A stretch of DNA of 64,000 nucleotides from VAZQ01 sp045811525 (GTDB taxonomy: Bacteria > Pseudomonadota > Alphaproteobacteria > Rhizobiales > Xanthobacteraceae): positions 1 through 64,000 of the forward strand of contig JBJMTV010000049.1 in NCBI GenBank assembly GCA_045811525.1, in the 5' to 3' direction. A program made the translations under genes and the position numbers. The notes under the pieces are model-generated. The model was not told the origin of the DNA and made no database searches. It was given only the letters and a program-made list of their open reading frames with translations. Below are positions 8,196-17,534 of the stretch, in pieces; position 1 is the stretch's first letter; every line of letters starts with the position of its first letter.

Positions 8196-10370
8196 ATGCG
8201 ACGAAAGGAGTGCCGGTGGCAGGTGTACCTGATCAGCGCAACCATCGTGCTTTTCGGGTCGGCTATGCTGTCGCGGGCACAGGCACAATTCACTCAATAC
8301 GGGCCGAAGCTCGTTGGCACCGGCGCGCTCGGAAACGCCGGGCAGGGCACGTCGGTCGCGCTGTCCGGCGACGGCTCGGTCGCGGTCGTGGGTGGGCCAA
8401 GCGACAATTCCAGTCTTGGGGCCTGGTGGGTGTTCACCAAGACCGTAGGCGTGTGGAGCCAGCAGGGCAGCAAGCTCGTCGGCACCGCTCCGCCCGGGCC
8501 CAACAAGGAAGGCTTCGCCGTAGGGATGTCCCCCGATGGCCACACCATCATCACCGGTGTGCCGGCCGACAGCTCGAATACCGGGGGAGCTTGGATCTAT
8601 ATCCGCCCGGGCTCGACAGTTGGGCTGGGGCGCAAGGTGGTAGGCAGCGATGCCGTCGGAAATGCCCAACAAGGCAGCTCGGTGGCACTGTCGGCAGACG
8701 GCAACACCGCCATCATCGGCGGGCCGCACGACACACCTCCGTGTCAAGGCTGTATAGAGAACGGGGCAGCGTGGGTTTTTACTCGCAGCGGTTTCGACTG
8801 GAACCAGCAGGGCAGCAAGCTCATTGGCAGCGGAGCCATCGGGGGCGCCCGGCAAGGCTACTCCGTCGCGCTGTCGGCCGATGGCAACACCGCCATCGTG
8901 GGCGGACCGTACGACAACACCAGCAGCCCCCAAAACGGGTTGGCGGTCGGAGCGGCGTGGGTGTTCACGCGCTCGGGCGGCGTCTGGAGCCAGCAGGGCA
9001 ATAAGCTGGTCGGCACAGGGGCTGTCGGGAGCAATCCCAAACAAGGGGTTTCCGTTGCGCTATCGGCCGACGGTAACACTGCAATTGTCGGCGGAATCGG
9101 CGATGGCGGCGGCCTCGGTGCGGCGTGGGTCTTTACTCGCAGCGGCACCAACTGGACCCAGCAGGGCAAGCTCGTCGGGTCGGATTTCTCGGGATTTTCC
9201 CAGCAGCAAGGCTATTCCGTCGCGCTGTCCGCCGACGGCAACACCGCCATCGTGGGCGGAAGGTTCGAAGGTAGCACCGGAGCGGCATGGATTTTCGTCC
9301 GTAGCAATGGGTTGTGGAGTCAACTGGGCAGCAAGCTGGTCGGCAGCGGTGCCGTTGGTATTGCTGACCAAGGCACCTCCGTCGCGCTGTCCGGCGACGG
9401 CAATGTTGCTTTGGTGGGCGGGCCTTCCGATAACGGTCAGGCGGGCGCAGTGTGGGTCTTCGTCCGGCCCGACGCCAAGCTGGTCGGCACCGCCACACAT
9501 AATTTGAACGGTGACGCGTTCAGCGACATCGTCTGGCGGCACACGAGTGGTACGACGGCCGCCTGGCTGATGGCCTTCGCGAACGTCATCCAGTCCCGCA
9601 TCTTCGGCACGATCCCGGGCAACTGGGACCTCGTCGGCCAGCGGGACTTCGACAATGATGGCAAGTTCGACTTCCTGTGGCGCGACGCCACCACCGGAAC
9701 GGTTGCGGTCTGGCTGCTAGACGGCCTGTCGATCCTGCAGACCGGCGCGCTCAGCGCGGTGCCGAGCGCCTGGCAGGTCGCCGGCACGTCGGACTTCAAT
9801 TACGACGGCAAGGGGGACATCCTCTGGCGAAACACGTCCGATGGCACAGTAGCGATTTGGCTGCTGAACGGACTGTCGGTCCTGCAGTCCGGCGCGCTCG
9901 GCATCGTGCCGTTGAGCTGGACCATTGCCGCCTCCGATGACAAGGGCAACATCTTTTGGCGCGACAGCAGCAGCGGCGCCCTGGCGATTTGGGAAGTGTA
10001 TGGGCTCGAGGTGGCCCGCAGTGCGAGTCTCGGGACCGTGCCGCTCAACTGGACCATTGCCGGGGTTGGCGATTTCGACGGAAATGGCTCGACCGACATC
10101 GTCTGGTCCGACAGCAGCAGCGGAACCGTCGCGATATGGCTGCTCGACGGCATGCAAGTGAAGCAGAGCGGCGTGCCCGGCACGCTGCCGGGCGGCTGGT
10201 CGATCGTGGCGACTGGCGACTACAACGGCGACGGCCGGACCGACCTGCTCTTGCGCGACGCGAGTGGGAACACGGCCATCTGGTTCATCAACGGCCTGCA
10301 GCTCGCCTCGACCGCGAGCCTCGGTACCATATCCACGAGCTGGGCCATCCAGAGTGTCAATGCCGATTGA
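8196..10370 (+). CDS. Secreted double beta-propeller protein with FG-GAP repeats
   Basis: The 724-residue protein has a signal peptide ending near SRAQAQ. Residues from about 35 to 427 hold seven repeats of about 55 residues with the core QGxSVALSADGNTAIVGGP and (A)WVFTRSGGVWSQQG, consistent with a seven-bladed propeller. Residues 430-724 hold six FG-GAP/VCBS-type repeats of about 49 residues of the form DFNxDGKxDILWRD...AIWLLxG, most with a calcium-loop DxDxDG-like motif. The fourth repeat is shortened (DDKGNIFWRD) and lacks the loop. The C-terminus is WAIQSVNAD. The broken gene at 11889-13999 has the same layout, and the G1 peptidase gene at 19804 shares the C-terminal module. A surface or secreted binding role is likely; no enzyme motif is seen. 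Confidence 0.85.
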   Translation: MRRKECRWQVYLISATIVLFGSAMLSRAQAQFTQYGPKLVGTGALGNAGQGTSVALSGDGSVAVVGGPSDNSSLGAWWVFTKTVGVWSQQGSKLVGTAPPGPNKEGFAVGMSPDGHTIITGVPADSSNTGGAWIYIRPGSTVGLGRKVVGSDAVGNAQQGSSVALSADGNTAIIGGPHDTPPCQGCIENGAAWVFTRSGFDWNQQGSKLIGSGAIGGARQGYSVALSADGNTAIVGGPYDNTSSPQNGLAVGAAWVFTRSGGVWSQQGNKLVGTGAVGSNPKQGVSVALSADGNTAIVGGIGDGGGLGAAWVFTRSGTNWTQQGKLVGSDFSGFSQQQGYSVALSADGNTAIVGGRFEGSTGAAWIFVRSNGLWSQLGSKLVGSGAVGIADQGTSVALSGDGNVALVGGPSDNGQAGAVWVFVRPDAKLVGTATHNLNGDAFSDIVWRHTSGTTAAWLMAFANVIQSRIFGTIPGNWDLVGQRDFDNDGKFDFLWRDATTGTVAVWLLDGLSILQTGALSAVPSAWQVAGTSDFNYDGKGDILWRNTSDGTVAIWLLNGLSVLQSGALGIVPLSWTIAASDDKGNIFWRDSSSGALAIWEVYGLEVARSASLGTVPLNWTIAGVGDFDGNGSTDIVWSDSSSGTVAIWLLDGMQVKQSGVPGTLPGGWSIVATGDYNGDGRTDLLLRDASGNTAIWFINGLQLASTASLGTISTSWAIQSVNAD

Positions 10371-10427
10371 GGCTGGCCATCATGGCGACGTGCCCCGGTA
10401 GGGCCGGGCGAAGAAGTAGGGTTCACT

Positions 10428-10447
10428 GACTATTCCTATGAATAGTC
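10428..10447. repeat. Short perfect inverted repeat
   Basis: GACTATTC and GAATAGTC form 8-bp arms around a CTAT loop, 57 bases downstream of the FG-GAP gene stop. There is no T-run on either side, so it is not a standard terminator. It may be an operator-like site or chance. Confidence 0.4.
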
Positions 10448-10629
10448 ACATGACTCACACTCTCAGGTCCTCAGCAAGACGCGCAACCGGACGGATACGG
10501 ACTTAAGTTGCAGCGAACCTGTAAAAAGGCACGGGCGCGTGGCACGGCCCCACTCTTGTCGCCACTTCGTCCCGAAACGTTCGGGCCATTGCTATGCAGC
10601 GGCTTATGTTGTCGCGTTGACGACGCCGC

Positions 10630-10890
10630 CTAGGCAAGCCACTTGCACCAGTTCGCCTTGAGCGCCGCCTTTGCAGCCTTGAGCCATGCGCAAGCTCCAC
10701 TTGAGGGCATGAGGTCCTGCCGCACTGGCAACTTGTTGATTGCCCAGAACCACTCGCTCTCAGGTCGTGCCGCGTGCGATGGGTAGATGCGGCCGATCTC
10801 CTGGCCATCATCGAACACTGCGTAGTCAGGGTAAAGCCGCCGGTAAGCCTCGCCTTGGCCTTCCCATCGTATAGGGCGAAGCATGAGCAT
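10630..10890 (-). CDS. Small conserved protein of the ligase-linked module, copy B
   Basis: The 86-residue product contains RPIRWEGQGEAYRRLYPDYA, then VFDDGQEIGRIYPSHAAR and EWFWAINKLPVRQDLMPSSG, ending in a Lys/Ala-rich helix. A close relative lies at 16843-17097 and a broken one at 19247-19576. The start at 10890 lies just after the stop of the ligase relic 10893-11370, so the pair looks like a former operon. I do not recognise the family. Retention of an open frame while its ligase neighbour decays suggests recent decay or independent selection. Confidence 0.6.
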   Translation of the reverse strand: MLMLRPIRWEGQGEAYRRLYPDYAVFDDGQEIGRIYPSHAARPESEWFWAINKLPVRQDLMPSSGACAWLKAAKAALKANWCKWLA

Positions 10891-10892
10891 GA

Positions 10893-11370
10893 TTATCGAC
10901 TGCGCCAGTCTTCCTCGAACTCCCGGCGGAATGCAGGCGCAGCAGGATTCTTGACCTTGCGCCACACCTCAGTGCGCCCACTGACATACGCAGACCGCAG
11001 ATGTTTGCTGACAATGCCTTCACAGCCCAACGCACAGGCGTGCTCATAGAAGATCTCGCCCGGTGCATCATAGGTAGTATTGAGCACCAGCCCTGGCCGA
11101 GGCTTGCGCAACAGCTTTGCGAGGGCACGGCAGCGCGTGCTGAGTGGCTCGGCACGCAGATCGCGGCCGTCCAGCTCGGCAAGTCGAAGGCAACCAAGTG
11201 CACGGGCGCCCGGCGGTAACGGAGACGCTGGAAATCAGTCAGCCCGGCCTCGTCGCAGGCAAGGGGAGGGCGCTTACAGCGGCGACAACCAGGGGGAAAC
11301 GGTCGGTCCAGTTGATGCCTCTTCGAGTGAACAGCCGCACGGTCTCAACCTCAAGCCGTAGTCGGCAACG
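10893..11370 (-). pseudogene. ATP-dependent DNA ligase remnant, copy B
   Basis: Minus-strand frames carry ligase segments in order but in different frames: VRLFTRRGINWTDRFPLV (about 11280-11345), HLVAFDLPSW (about 11170-11200), then GLVLNTTYDAPGE, EGIVSKHLRSAYVSGRT and WRKVKNPAAPAFRREFEEDW (to 10893). The motif I lysine region is missing. Several indels and a deletion separate the segments, so it cannot make an active ligase. It is homologous to 2456-3083 and to 17100-17325. Confidence 0.75.
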
Positions 11371-11418
11371 TCGAAAGCCCCGGGGGCGGGGGTGCGGACA
11401 AACGAAAGGATCAACCCC

Positions 11419-11648
11419 ATGCAATTGGCCATGCACCTAGCCCCGCGATGTCTCGCCCAAACAAGGCGCGGGACCCTGTGCCAATCACCCGGCATGACGA
11501 ACGGCCGTTGCCGGATGCACGGCGGACCGTCACCCGGGCCTCCGAAAGGGAATCGTAACGCATGGGCCATTATTCAGCGGAAGCAGTTGCGGATCGTCGA
11601 GCTGTCGCAGAGCTCATCCGGCGAGCCCGGCAGCTACAGTCGATTTAG
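11419..11648 (+). pseudogene. HGG-type small protein, frameshifted
   Basis: From ATG 11419 the frame reads APRCLAQTRRGTLCQSP, then CRMHGGPSPGPPKGNRNA. I recall this Cys/His-containing signature from small proteins near phage and transposon genes in Hyphomicrobiales. After NRNA the expected ending HYSAEAVADRRAVAELIRRA is found in the next frame, ending at TAG 11646-11648. A single-base indel near 11560 therefore breaks a protein of about 75 residues. The function is unknown. Confidence 0.6.
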
Positions 11649-11888
11649 TCTGCCGCAAGCGCCCCGCCTCAGCGCTAGAGAACACCGGAGCGGTGCCTGT
11701 GCTGACGGAACACCGTGGGATCGTGGACTCGCAAAGTTGCACGTGGTCGGTATTCTTCACCCAGGGCAGGGCGGCGGAGAAGATGGCGGATGGGAGTGAC
11801 TGCAAGCTTTTGCACAACAACAGCTCGGGCGGTCGGGCGGGCTCTGATGGCGCTGATCTCAGAGATGAGTTCATCGGGAAGAGTACTC

Positions 11889-13999
11889 ATGGGAGGCGGG
11901 GAACCCATCCTCGTGCTCGCCGCGCTGCTCTTCACTGCGGCGGCGGCTCCGGCGCAAACGCACATGCAGTTCATTCAGCAGGGAGCCAAGCTGGTCGGCG
12001 CCGGCGCGGTTGGGCAAGCACAGCAAGGATCATCGGTTGCGGTCTCAGCCGACGGAGATACTGCCATTGTGGGTGGGCCACTCGACTCCGATCCTAACAC
12101 CGGTGCGCAAACCGGAGCGGCGTGGGTGTTCACCAGAACCAACGGTACTTGGAGCCAACAAGGAACGAAACTTGTCGGAACCGGTGCTCTCGGTAACGCG
12201 CAGCAAGGCTATTCAGTCGCCATCGCAGCTGACGGCAACACGGCGATCGTGGGAGGGCCGGCCGATGATGCGATGACCGGCGCTGCCTGATCTTCACCCG
12301 CGCCGATGGCGTTTGGTCGCAACAGGGATCGAGGCTGATCGGCGACGGGGCTATCGGGCAAGCCGCTCAAGGATGGTCCGTCGCGCTGTCCGGCGATGGC
12401 AACACTGCCCTTGTGGGCGGCCCTTACGACACCTCGGAAGTCGGAGCCGTGTGGATATACACGCGCACCAATGGCGTTTGGAGCCAACAAGGGACGAAAT
12501 TGGTGGGATCTAGCAACTCGGGTGGAGGGCACCAAGGGTGGTCGGTTGCTCTTTCCACAAATGGCACCACGGCTATGATCGGAGGACCTATTGATGCATC
12601 CAATGGAGCGGCGTGGATATTTGTTCGTTCTAACGACATGTGGAGCCAGCAGGGAGCCAAGTTGGTCGGCTCCGGTTACAGCCCAGGACCGCCGTATCAA
12701 GGCTGGTCGGTAGCGCTTTCGGGTGACGGTGACACCGCTCTTCTTGGTGGCCCGTATTATTTTGGCATCAGCGGAGCAGTTTGGGTGTTCATCCGCGCCA
12801 ACGGCGTGTGGACGCAGCAGGGGCCAACGTTGGCAGGATCGGGCGCTTCGGGACTACAAGCGTGGTCGGTTGGGTTATCGGGCGACGGTAATAGGGCGAT
12901 CATCGGCGGCAAAGGAGAGGCGTGGGCTTTCGTCCGCAGCAACGGCGTGTGGGCGCAGCAAGGATCCAAACTACTCGGGTCCGCCAATGGTCCAAAAGAC
13001 GCGTACTCCGTCGCGCTCTCTGGAGACGGGAATACCGCCATCCTGGGCAGTCGCCAGAACGAGGGAGCTTGGGTTTTTATAGAGACAGTCGTCCCCATCT
13101 TTGCCGTTGCTCACGATTTCGATGGGGATGGAAAAAGCGATATCGCTTGGCGCAACAACAATAGTTTTGCCGTGGGCATTTGGTTGATGAACGGGGCGCA
13201 GGTCGCACAGAGTGCGGTTCTGGGACTTGTTCCAAGCAAATGGTCGATTGTAGGACAACGCGATTTCGACGGCGACGGCAAGCATGACCTGTTGTGGCGG
13301 GCCACGGATGGTGCCGTTGCCATCTGGTTTCTCAATAGCACAGAAGTGTCTTCATCGGCTGTTCTAACAAGCGTGGCACCAAACTGGGAAATCGTTGGCA
13401 CGGCTGATTTCAACGCGGACAGCAAGGGCGACCTGCTTTGGCGCGATAACACCAGCGGCACGGTGGCGATTTGGCTTTTGAAGGGCGCGCAGATTGCTGC
13501 AGCTGCAGGCCTCGGCACAGTTCCTGCTAATTGGCACGTCGTCGGTGCAGCCGACTTCAACGGCGATGGCAAGGCCGACGTTCTGTGGCGCGACGCGACC
13601 AGTGGCTTGGCCGCCATTTGGTTCATGGATGGCGTTCAGGTCATCTCGACAGCTGCCATCGGCGCGGTTTCGCCCGAGTGGTCGGTTGTGGGGACCGGCG
13701 ACTTCGATGGCAATGGCAAGGCCGACATTCTCTGGCGAGACACGGGCGGTAACGTTGCAATCTGGCTCATGAACGAAGCGTCCGTCGTATCGACGGCGGT
13801 CCTCGGCTCCGTATCAGCCAATTGGACCATTGCGGAGACCGGCGATTTCGACGGAAACGGCAGGAGCGACATCCTGTGGCGCGACACGACGAGCGGCGAC
13901 CTCGCAATTTGGTTCATGGACGGCTTGCAGGTATCCTCATCTTCTAGTCTCGGCGTAGTGCCAACAAGCTGGACAATCCAAAGCCTCAACGCCGACTGA
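11889..13999 (+). pseudogene. FG-GAP double-propeller protein, frameshifted paralogue
   Basis: The start at ATG 11889 gives a signal peptide (ILVLAALLFTAAAAPAQT). Seven N-terminal repeats of the QGxSVALSxDGNTAxxGGP type and six C-terminal DFDGDGKxDILWRD repeats follow, ending WTIQSLNAD, as in the intact gene at 8196. Within the second N-terminal repeat, GCCTGATCTTC should be GCCTGGATCTTC; loss of one G creates a TGA stop at 12288-12290. The rest (from about 12291 to 13999) is open in the shifted frame. Restoring one base would give a protein of about 703 residues. It is either a very recent pseudogene or a sequencing error. Confidence 0.8.
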
Positions 14000-14460
14000 T
14001 GTTCGAATCCGAGGGACTGAAAGCTTCTCCGCACTACCAATGTCATCGAAAGCTCGTTCGCGACGGTTCACCACCGCACCCGCCGCCACGGCCTTCTGAT
14101 CGCAAGCGCTGCCTGCGCCAAGAGCTTTCGCGGCAAGCTCGTGACCGGGTTCGTCCGAGTAGAGGCAGATCAGCTTCAAATCGAACCAGAGAACCGACGC
14201 CCGCTCTTAGACGGGCACTCAGGACGGGACGAAGCCGGGGTGCCGTTCGCACTGCCGCAAGGCGCGGCCGAGCACGCCGGGGCTTCCGCTCCTACAACGT
14301 TGTTCAACAGCTCGGAGGCTTTGGTGTGAGCCGAACCGTCACAGGTCGCCCGTGCATTTTTTTGATTCGGTGAAAGTCCGTTGCACGCTCGTCTCAGCAG
14401 TGTTACAAGATAATCAACGGACGTTGACTAGTACGTAACATCGATCACAGTAGGGTGGCA
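14000..14460. other. Intergenic region before the recombinase
   Basis: No plus-strand gene is supported. A minus-strand stretch reading WFDLKLICLYSDEPGHELAA at about 14140-14200 has protein-like composition and may be a relic of an unidentified gene, but it lacks an intact frame on either side. The promoter of the recombinase should lie near 14380-14450. Confidence 0.3.
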
Positions 14461-15189
14461 ATGGTGTCGAACGGCGGTTTCATCGCTTATTACCGTGTCT
14501 CGACTAGCAAGCAGGGCAAGAGCGGATTAGGTCTCGAGGCGCAGCGCCAGGCGGTCGCCAACTATCTCAACGGCGGCAACTGGCGCGTTATCGCCGAGTT
14601 CACCGAGGTTGAGAGCGGCAAACGTTCTGATCGGCCTGCGCTGGACCAAGCGCTGACAGCTGCCCGCGTGCGGCAAGTCCCGCTCGTTGTCGCCAAAGTC
14701 GACCGACTTACGCGGTCGGTTGCGTTCCTATCTCGTCTGCTGGAGGCCGGGGTCGACGTTCGCTTTGCCGATTTGCCGCTGATCGAAGGCGCCACCGGGA
14801 AATTCTTGCTTCAGCAAATGGCCGCCGTCGCCGAACTCGAAGCTGGCATGATCTCGGCTCGCACAAAAGCGGCGTTAGCCGCTGCCAAGCGGCGAGGCGT
14901 GAAGCTCGGGGGGGACCGCGGTGCTCGGCTTACCGCCAAGGCTCGCGCAACCGGTAGGGCTACGCTACAGGCGCAATCGCGTGGAAGGGCGGCTGATTTA
15001 GCCGACACTGTGAAAGAGCTACAGGCGGTCGGCTGTGAGTCACTGCGGAGCATTGCCGGCGGATTGGAAGACCGCGGCATCCCGGCCCCACGGGGCGGCA
15101 AGTGGTCAGCGGTGCAGGTCGCGCGGCTGATGGATACGGCAGGGATCTCCCGCCCTTTCGCAAGCGGCGCCGTCGCCGCCGAGGCGTGA
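14461..15189 (+). CDS. Serine recombinase (resolvase/invertase family)
   Basis: The product is about 242 residues. The N-terminal resolvase domain has the catalytic serine in YYRVSTSKQGKSGLGLEAQR and the RxxxR-type core RSDRPALDQAL with VAKVDRLTRS. A C-terminal recombinase/helix-turn-helix portion contains LRSIAGGLEDRGIPAPRGG and WSAVQVARLMD. The family inverts, excises or integrates DNA through a covalent serine intermediate. It is too short for a large serine integrase. It sits between the FG-GAP paralogue and small secreted genes inside the element. ATG 14461 is used; an in-frame GTG lies at 14455. Whether it acts on the island is unknown. Confidence 0.85.
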   Translation: MVSNGGFIAYYRVSTSKQGKSGLGLEAQRQAVANYLNGGNWRVIAEFTEVESGKRSDRPALDQALTAARVRQVPLVVAKVDRLTRSVAFLSRLLEAGVDVRFADLPLIEGATGKFLLQQMAAVAELEAGMISARTKAALAAAKRRGVKLGGDRGARLTAKARATGRATLQAQSRGRAADLADTVKELQAVGCESLRSIAGGLEDRGIPAPRGGKWSAVQVARLMDTAGISRPFASGAVAAEA

Positions 15190-15597
15190 GGCGTTAGTTC
15201 GGCCACGTCTACTTGCACGGAGGGAGAATCAGTCCGCGTCCTAGTCGTAGATGTTTGCCCGACAGCCGGACACCGCAGAAGGTCAACGTCGATTGCCGAC
15301 CAATCGGGTTAGGCCCCCCTCCCACGCCCCGCCGCAGGTTGATCACAGCCTCGGCGAGAATTGCGGCCCAATATTACTTAGTGTCTCCGCTCTCCCGAGC
15401 AGCCGCGGCAAAGCCACTTCTGCATGTAAGCCTCTTTGTCGTAGCGAACCTACAAAATACATTTGCACGGCGCATTTACACTCGATTGACTCCGCGGTCG
15501 CACATATGGAAATTTCACGGCGCTGGGAGGCAATCTGCAGCGCTTCGCTTCAGATGCTTTGAGTTCCAGCAATTTAAACTGAGTACATGGAGGGCTC
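15190..15597. other. Intergenic region, nothing recognised
   Basis: These 408 bases between the recombinase and the secreted protein gene show no convincing coding frame or RNA gene. The right end should hold the promoter of the gene at 15598. Confidence 0.35.
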
Positions 15598-16197
15598 ATG
15601 CAACGTGCACTGATGTTGTCGGCGTTTCTTGCCGCTGTCGGTTGGGTGGGTAACGCGCTGGCCGATTCGCCCCAGCTCAAGGGGCCGTACGGGTTCACGG
15701 GAAGCGCATCCTGTATGGCGCTCAGAGCGCCCGCTACATTCGATCCAGGTACATTCGAGCCATTACCACCAGGGCCTGTGCCCTTTGGTTGGAAATTCAA
15801 CGTTGAAGGTATCGCAACCTTTAATGGCGACGGCACCGGGACGGTCAAAGCTTCATCGATGGGCTTCCATCATCCCGCTTTGGTTCCGGGGGCAGGCTCG
15901 GCCGATCTCCACTATGACTTCACCTATACTGTGAACGACAATAGCTGGACCAGCGAAGTCGTGGACCCCCCGGGCGTGATCGGGACGGAGACTTCGGGCC
16001 GTCGCGCCGGTCAGGCCTTCAAGATCACCAATTTCCCCATATTGAGCGGCCTGATCTCGAAGAACGCAAGCACGCTGACGGCTGCTAATCTCAGGCCGCA
16101 GGTGGAAAACATCACCTACGACAACGGGGACAGCTTTAATCGCATCTGTCATCGTTCGCGTGTCTTCATCGACCTGAATCCAGGAAGAGGGCAGTAG
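15598..16197 (+). CDS. Secreted hypothetical protein (199 aa)
   Basis: A signal peptide (residues 1-22, ending NALAD) precedes a mature part with GPYGFTGSASCM, a glycine-rich FNGDGTGTVKASS strand and a late cysteine near NRICHRSRV. The pattern GPYGF(T/S)...FNGDGTGT resembles small exported beta-rich proteins of soil proteobacteria, but I cannot name a family. Two cysteines (about residues 38 and 184) could form a disulfide. GGAGG lies just upstream of the ATG. It is cargo of the element. Confidence 0.65.
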   Translation: MQRALMLSAFLAAVGWVGNALADSPQLKGPYGFTGSASCMALRAPATFDPGTFEPLPPGPVPFGWKFNVEGIATFNGDGTGTVKASSMGFHHPALVPGAGSADLHYDFTYTVNDNSWTSEVVDPPGVIGTETSGRRAGQAFKITNFPILSGLISKNASTLTAANLRPQVENITYDNGDSFNRICHRSRVFIDLNPGRGQ

Positions 16198-16302
16198 CCA
16201 AGCCGAGATCTGAGCGGAGCGCCGTGAGGTGCTCCGCTCGTTCTGATGGAACGCCCGGTTTCTGGGGGCAGCCCTGTCACATAGGTCCGCCAGCACACGG
16301 TC

Positions 16303-16743
16303 ATGCGGCGATCCACTCTCAAGGCCCTGTTGCCCCGGCTACCCGTGGGTTTGCCCGAATTGGCATCAATTGCGGCCGTCTCCGGTGTGCTAATCGCCAT
16401 CGTGCCGGCAATTGCCCGCACCGAGCTGCAGGTGCAAGACGGCGCCGCCGACGTTCAAGTGACGGCCACGGACGAGTCGGTGGCAAGCATCCTTGCCGCT
16501 TTGTCCGCGCCGTTCAAACTTCGATATACAACCTCGGTTTCGCTCGACGCGAGGGTCACCGGCATTTACGCCGGATCGCTGCGTCAGGTGATCTCGCGCC
16601 TACTGGACGGGTATAGCTACTTCGTTCACACGGAGGGTGAAGCAACAGTCCTCGTGGTCCTCGGGAGACGCGGCGAGCGCGCGATCGCACCGCCGCCTCC
16701 CGCCGCAAAAGGAGCTAACGATTTTGCGGCGAAGTGGCGCTAA
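16303..16743 (+). CDS. Exported STN-like domain protein
   Basis: The 146-residue product has a long N-terminal hydrophobic segment (about residues 17-38) and then DESVASILAALSAPFKLRYTT, followed by a segment containing ARVTGIYAGSLRQVISRLLDG. This layout matches the short secretin/TonB N-terminal (STN) fold, in which small beta-alpha-beta units occur at the start of secretins and TonB receptors. Here it stands alone with a Pro/Ala-rich tail and no receptor or secretin next to it. It may be a periplasmic regulator or an orphan domain. Family assignment is by pattern only. Confidence 0.55.
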   Translation: MRRSTLKALLPRLPVGLPELASIAAVSGVLIAIVPAIARTELQVQDGAADVQVTATDESVASILAALSAPFKLRYTTSVSLDARVTGIYAGSLRQVISRLLDGYSYFVHTEGEATVLVVLGRRGERAIAPPPPAAKGANDFAAKWR

Positions 16744-16842
16744 GCTGGGTGCCCTTAGTTTGTAGTCACAGACTCGGGCGCGACTTGTGCGCATAGCTCA
16801 ACAGCGAGACTCATTGTTGCGGCAGCCGCGGCTCGAACAAGT

Positions 16843-17097
16843 TCACCACTTCTCCCAATTGCGCTTCAGCTCAGCCTTGGCATGTTCGAGCGAGGCACAC
16901 AGGCCGCTCGACGGCATGATGTCCTGCCGAACAGGCAACTTGTTGATGGCCCAGAACCAATCAGCTCCCGGTCTGCCAACGTGACTGCGGTAGATGCGGC
17001 CAATCTCCTGGCCATCGTGAAAAACGGCGTAGTCGGGATAGAATGTGCGGTAAGCCTCACCTTGGTCATCCCATCGTATCTGGCGAAGGGTGAGCAT
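16843..17097 (-). CDS. Small conserved protein of the ligase-linked module, copy C
   Basis: The 84-residue protein closely matches the product of 10630-10890: RQIRWDDQGEAYRTFYPDYA, VFHDGQEIGRIYRSH, DWFWAINKLPVRQDIMPSSG, and a C-terminal Lys/Glu-rich helix. The frame is intact. Its ATG at 17097 is two bases from the stop of the truncated ligase fragment 17100-17325. Differences between copies B and C are scattered substitutions that keep the frame open, which argues for past purifying selection. The function is unknown. Confidence 0.6.
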   Translation of the reverse strand: MLTLRQIRWDDQGEAYRTFYPDYAVFHDGQEIGRIYRSHVGRPGADWFWAINKLPVRQDIMPSSGLCASLEHAKAELKRNWEKW

Positions 17098-17099
17098 GA

Positions 17100-17325
17100 T
17101 TAGCGAGTGCGCCAGTCTTCCTCGAAATCCCGGCGGACTGCGGGCGCAGCAGGGTTCTTGATCTTGCGCCACACCTCAGTGCGCCCACTGATATAGGCAG
17201 ACCGTAGATGTTTGCTGACAATGCCTTCACAGCCCAACGCGCACGCGTGCGCATAGACGATCTCACCCGGTGCATCATAGGTAGCATTGAGCACCAGCCC
17301 TGGCCGAGGCTTGCGCAACAGCTTG
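17100..17325 (-). pseudogene. ATP-dependent DNA ligase remnant, copy C
   Basis: Only the last third of the ligase domain remains: KLLRKPRPGLVLNATYDAPG, then EGIVSKHLRSAYISGRT and WRKIKNPAAPAVRRDFEEDW. Homology to the other copies stops abruptly at about 17325, where unrelated sequence is joined. The catalytic lysine region is absent. Confidence 0.75.
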
Positions 17326-17534
17326 CCAGCAGCGGGCGGTTCGCCCCGCTCGTGTGCTGCTCATGGTGAACTGCCCCTCTGCCTTGCTCGATTGCGAGAT
17401 ACTTCCGCACCGACTTATGGCTGTACAACAATGCGCAGAATGCGCGCATTTGCGAAACTTGAGATTATGCAAGACAGCCGAGTCTTCCGGGCAGCACTGT
17501 GAGCGGCGGTAGTCAACGTCTGGAGGGTATGCAC

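Noticed and set aside
8196..13999. Tandem DNA repeats of the FG-GAP genes as a possible CRISPR or satellite array
   Set aside because: The repeats are diverged coding units of about 49-60 codons within open frames, not short identical repeats with spacers. No CRISPR array is seen in the window.
13937..14179. Minus-strand 80-codon frame starting KLICLYSDEPGHELAA
   Set aside because: Part of it looks protein-like, but it overlaps the 3' end of the FG-GAP gene and has no intact frame or family. It is noted only in the intergenic entry.
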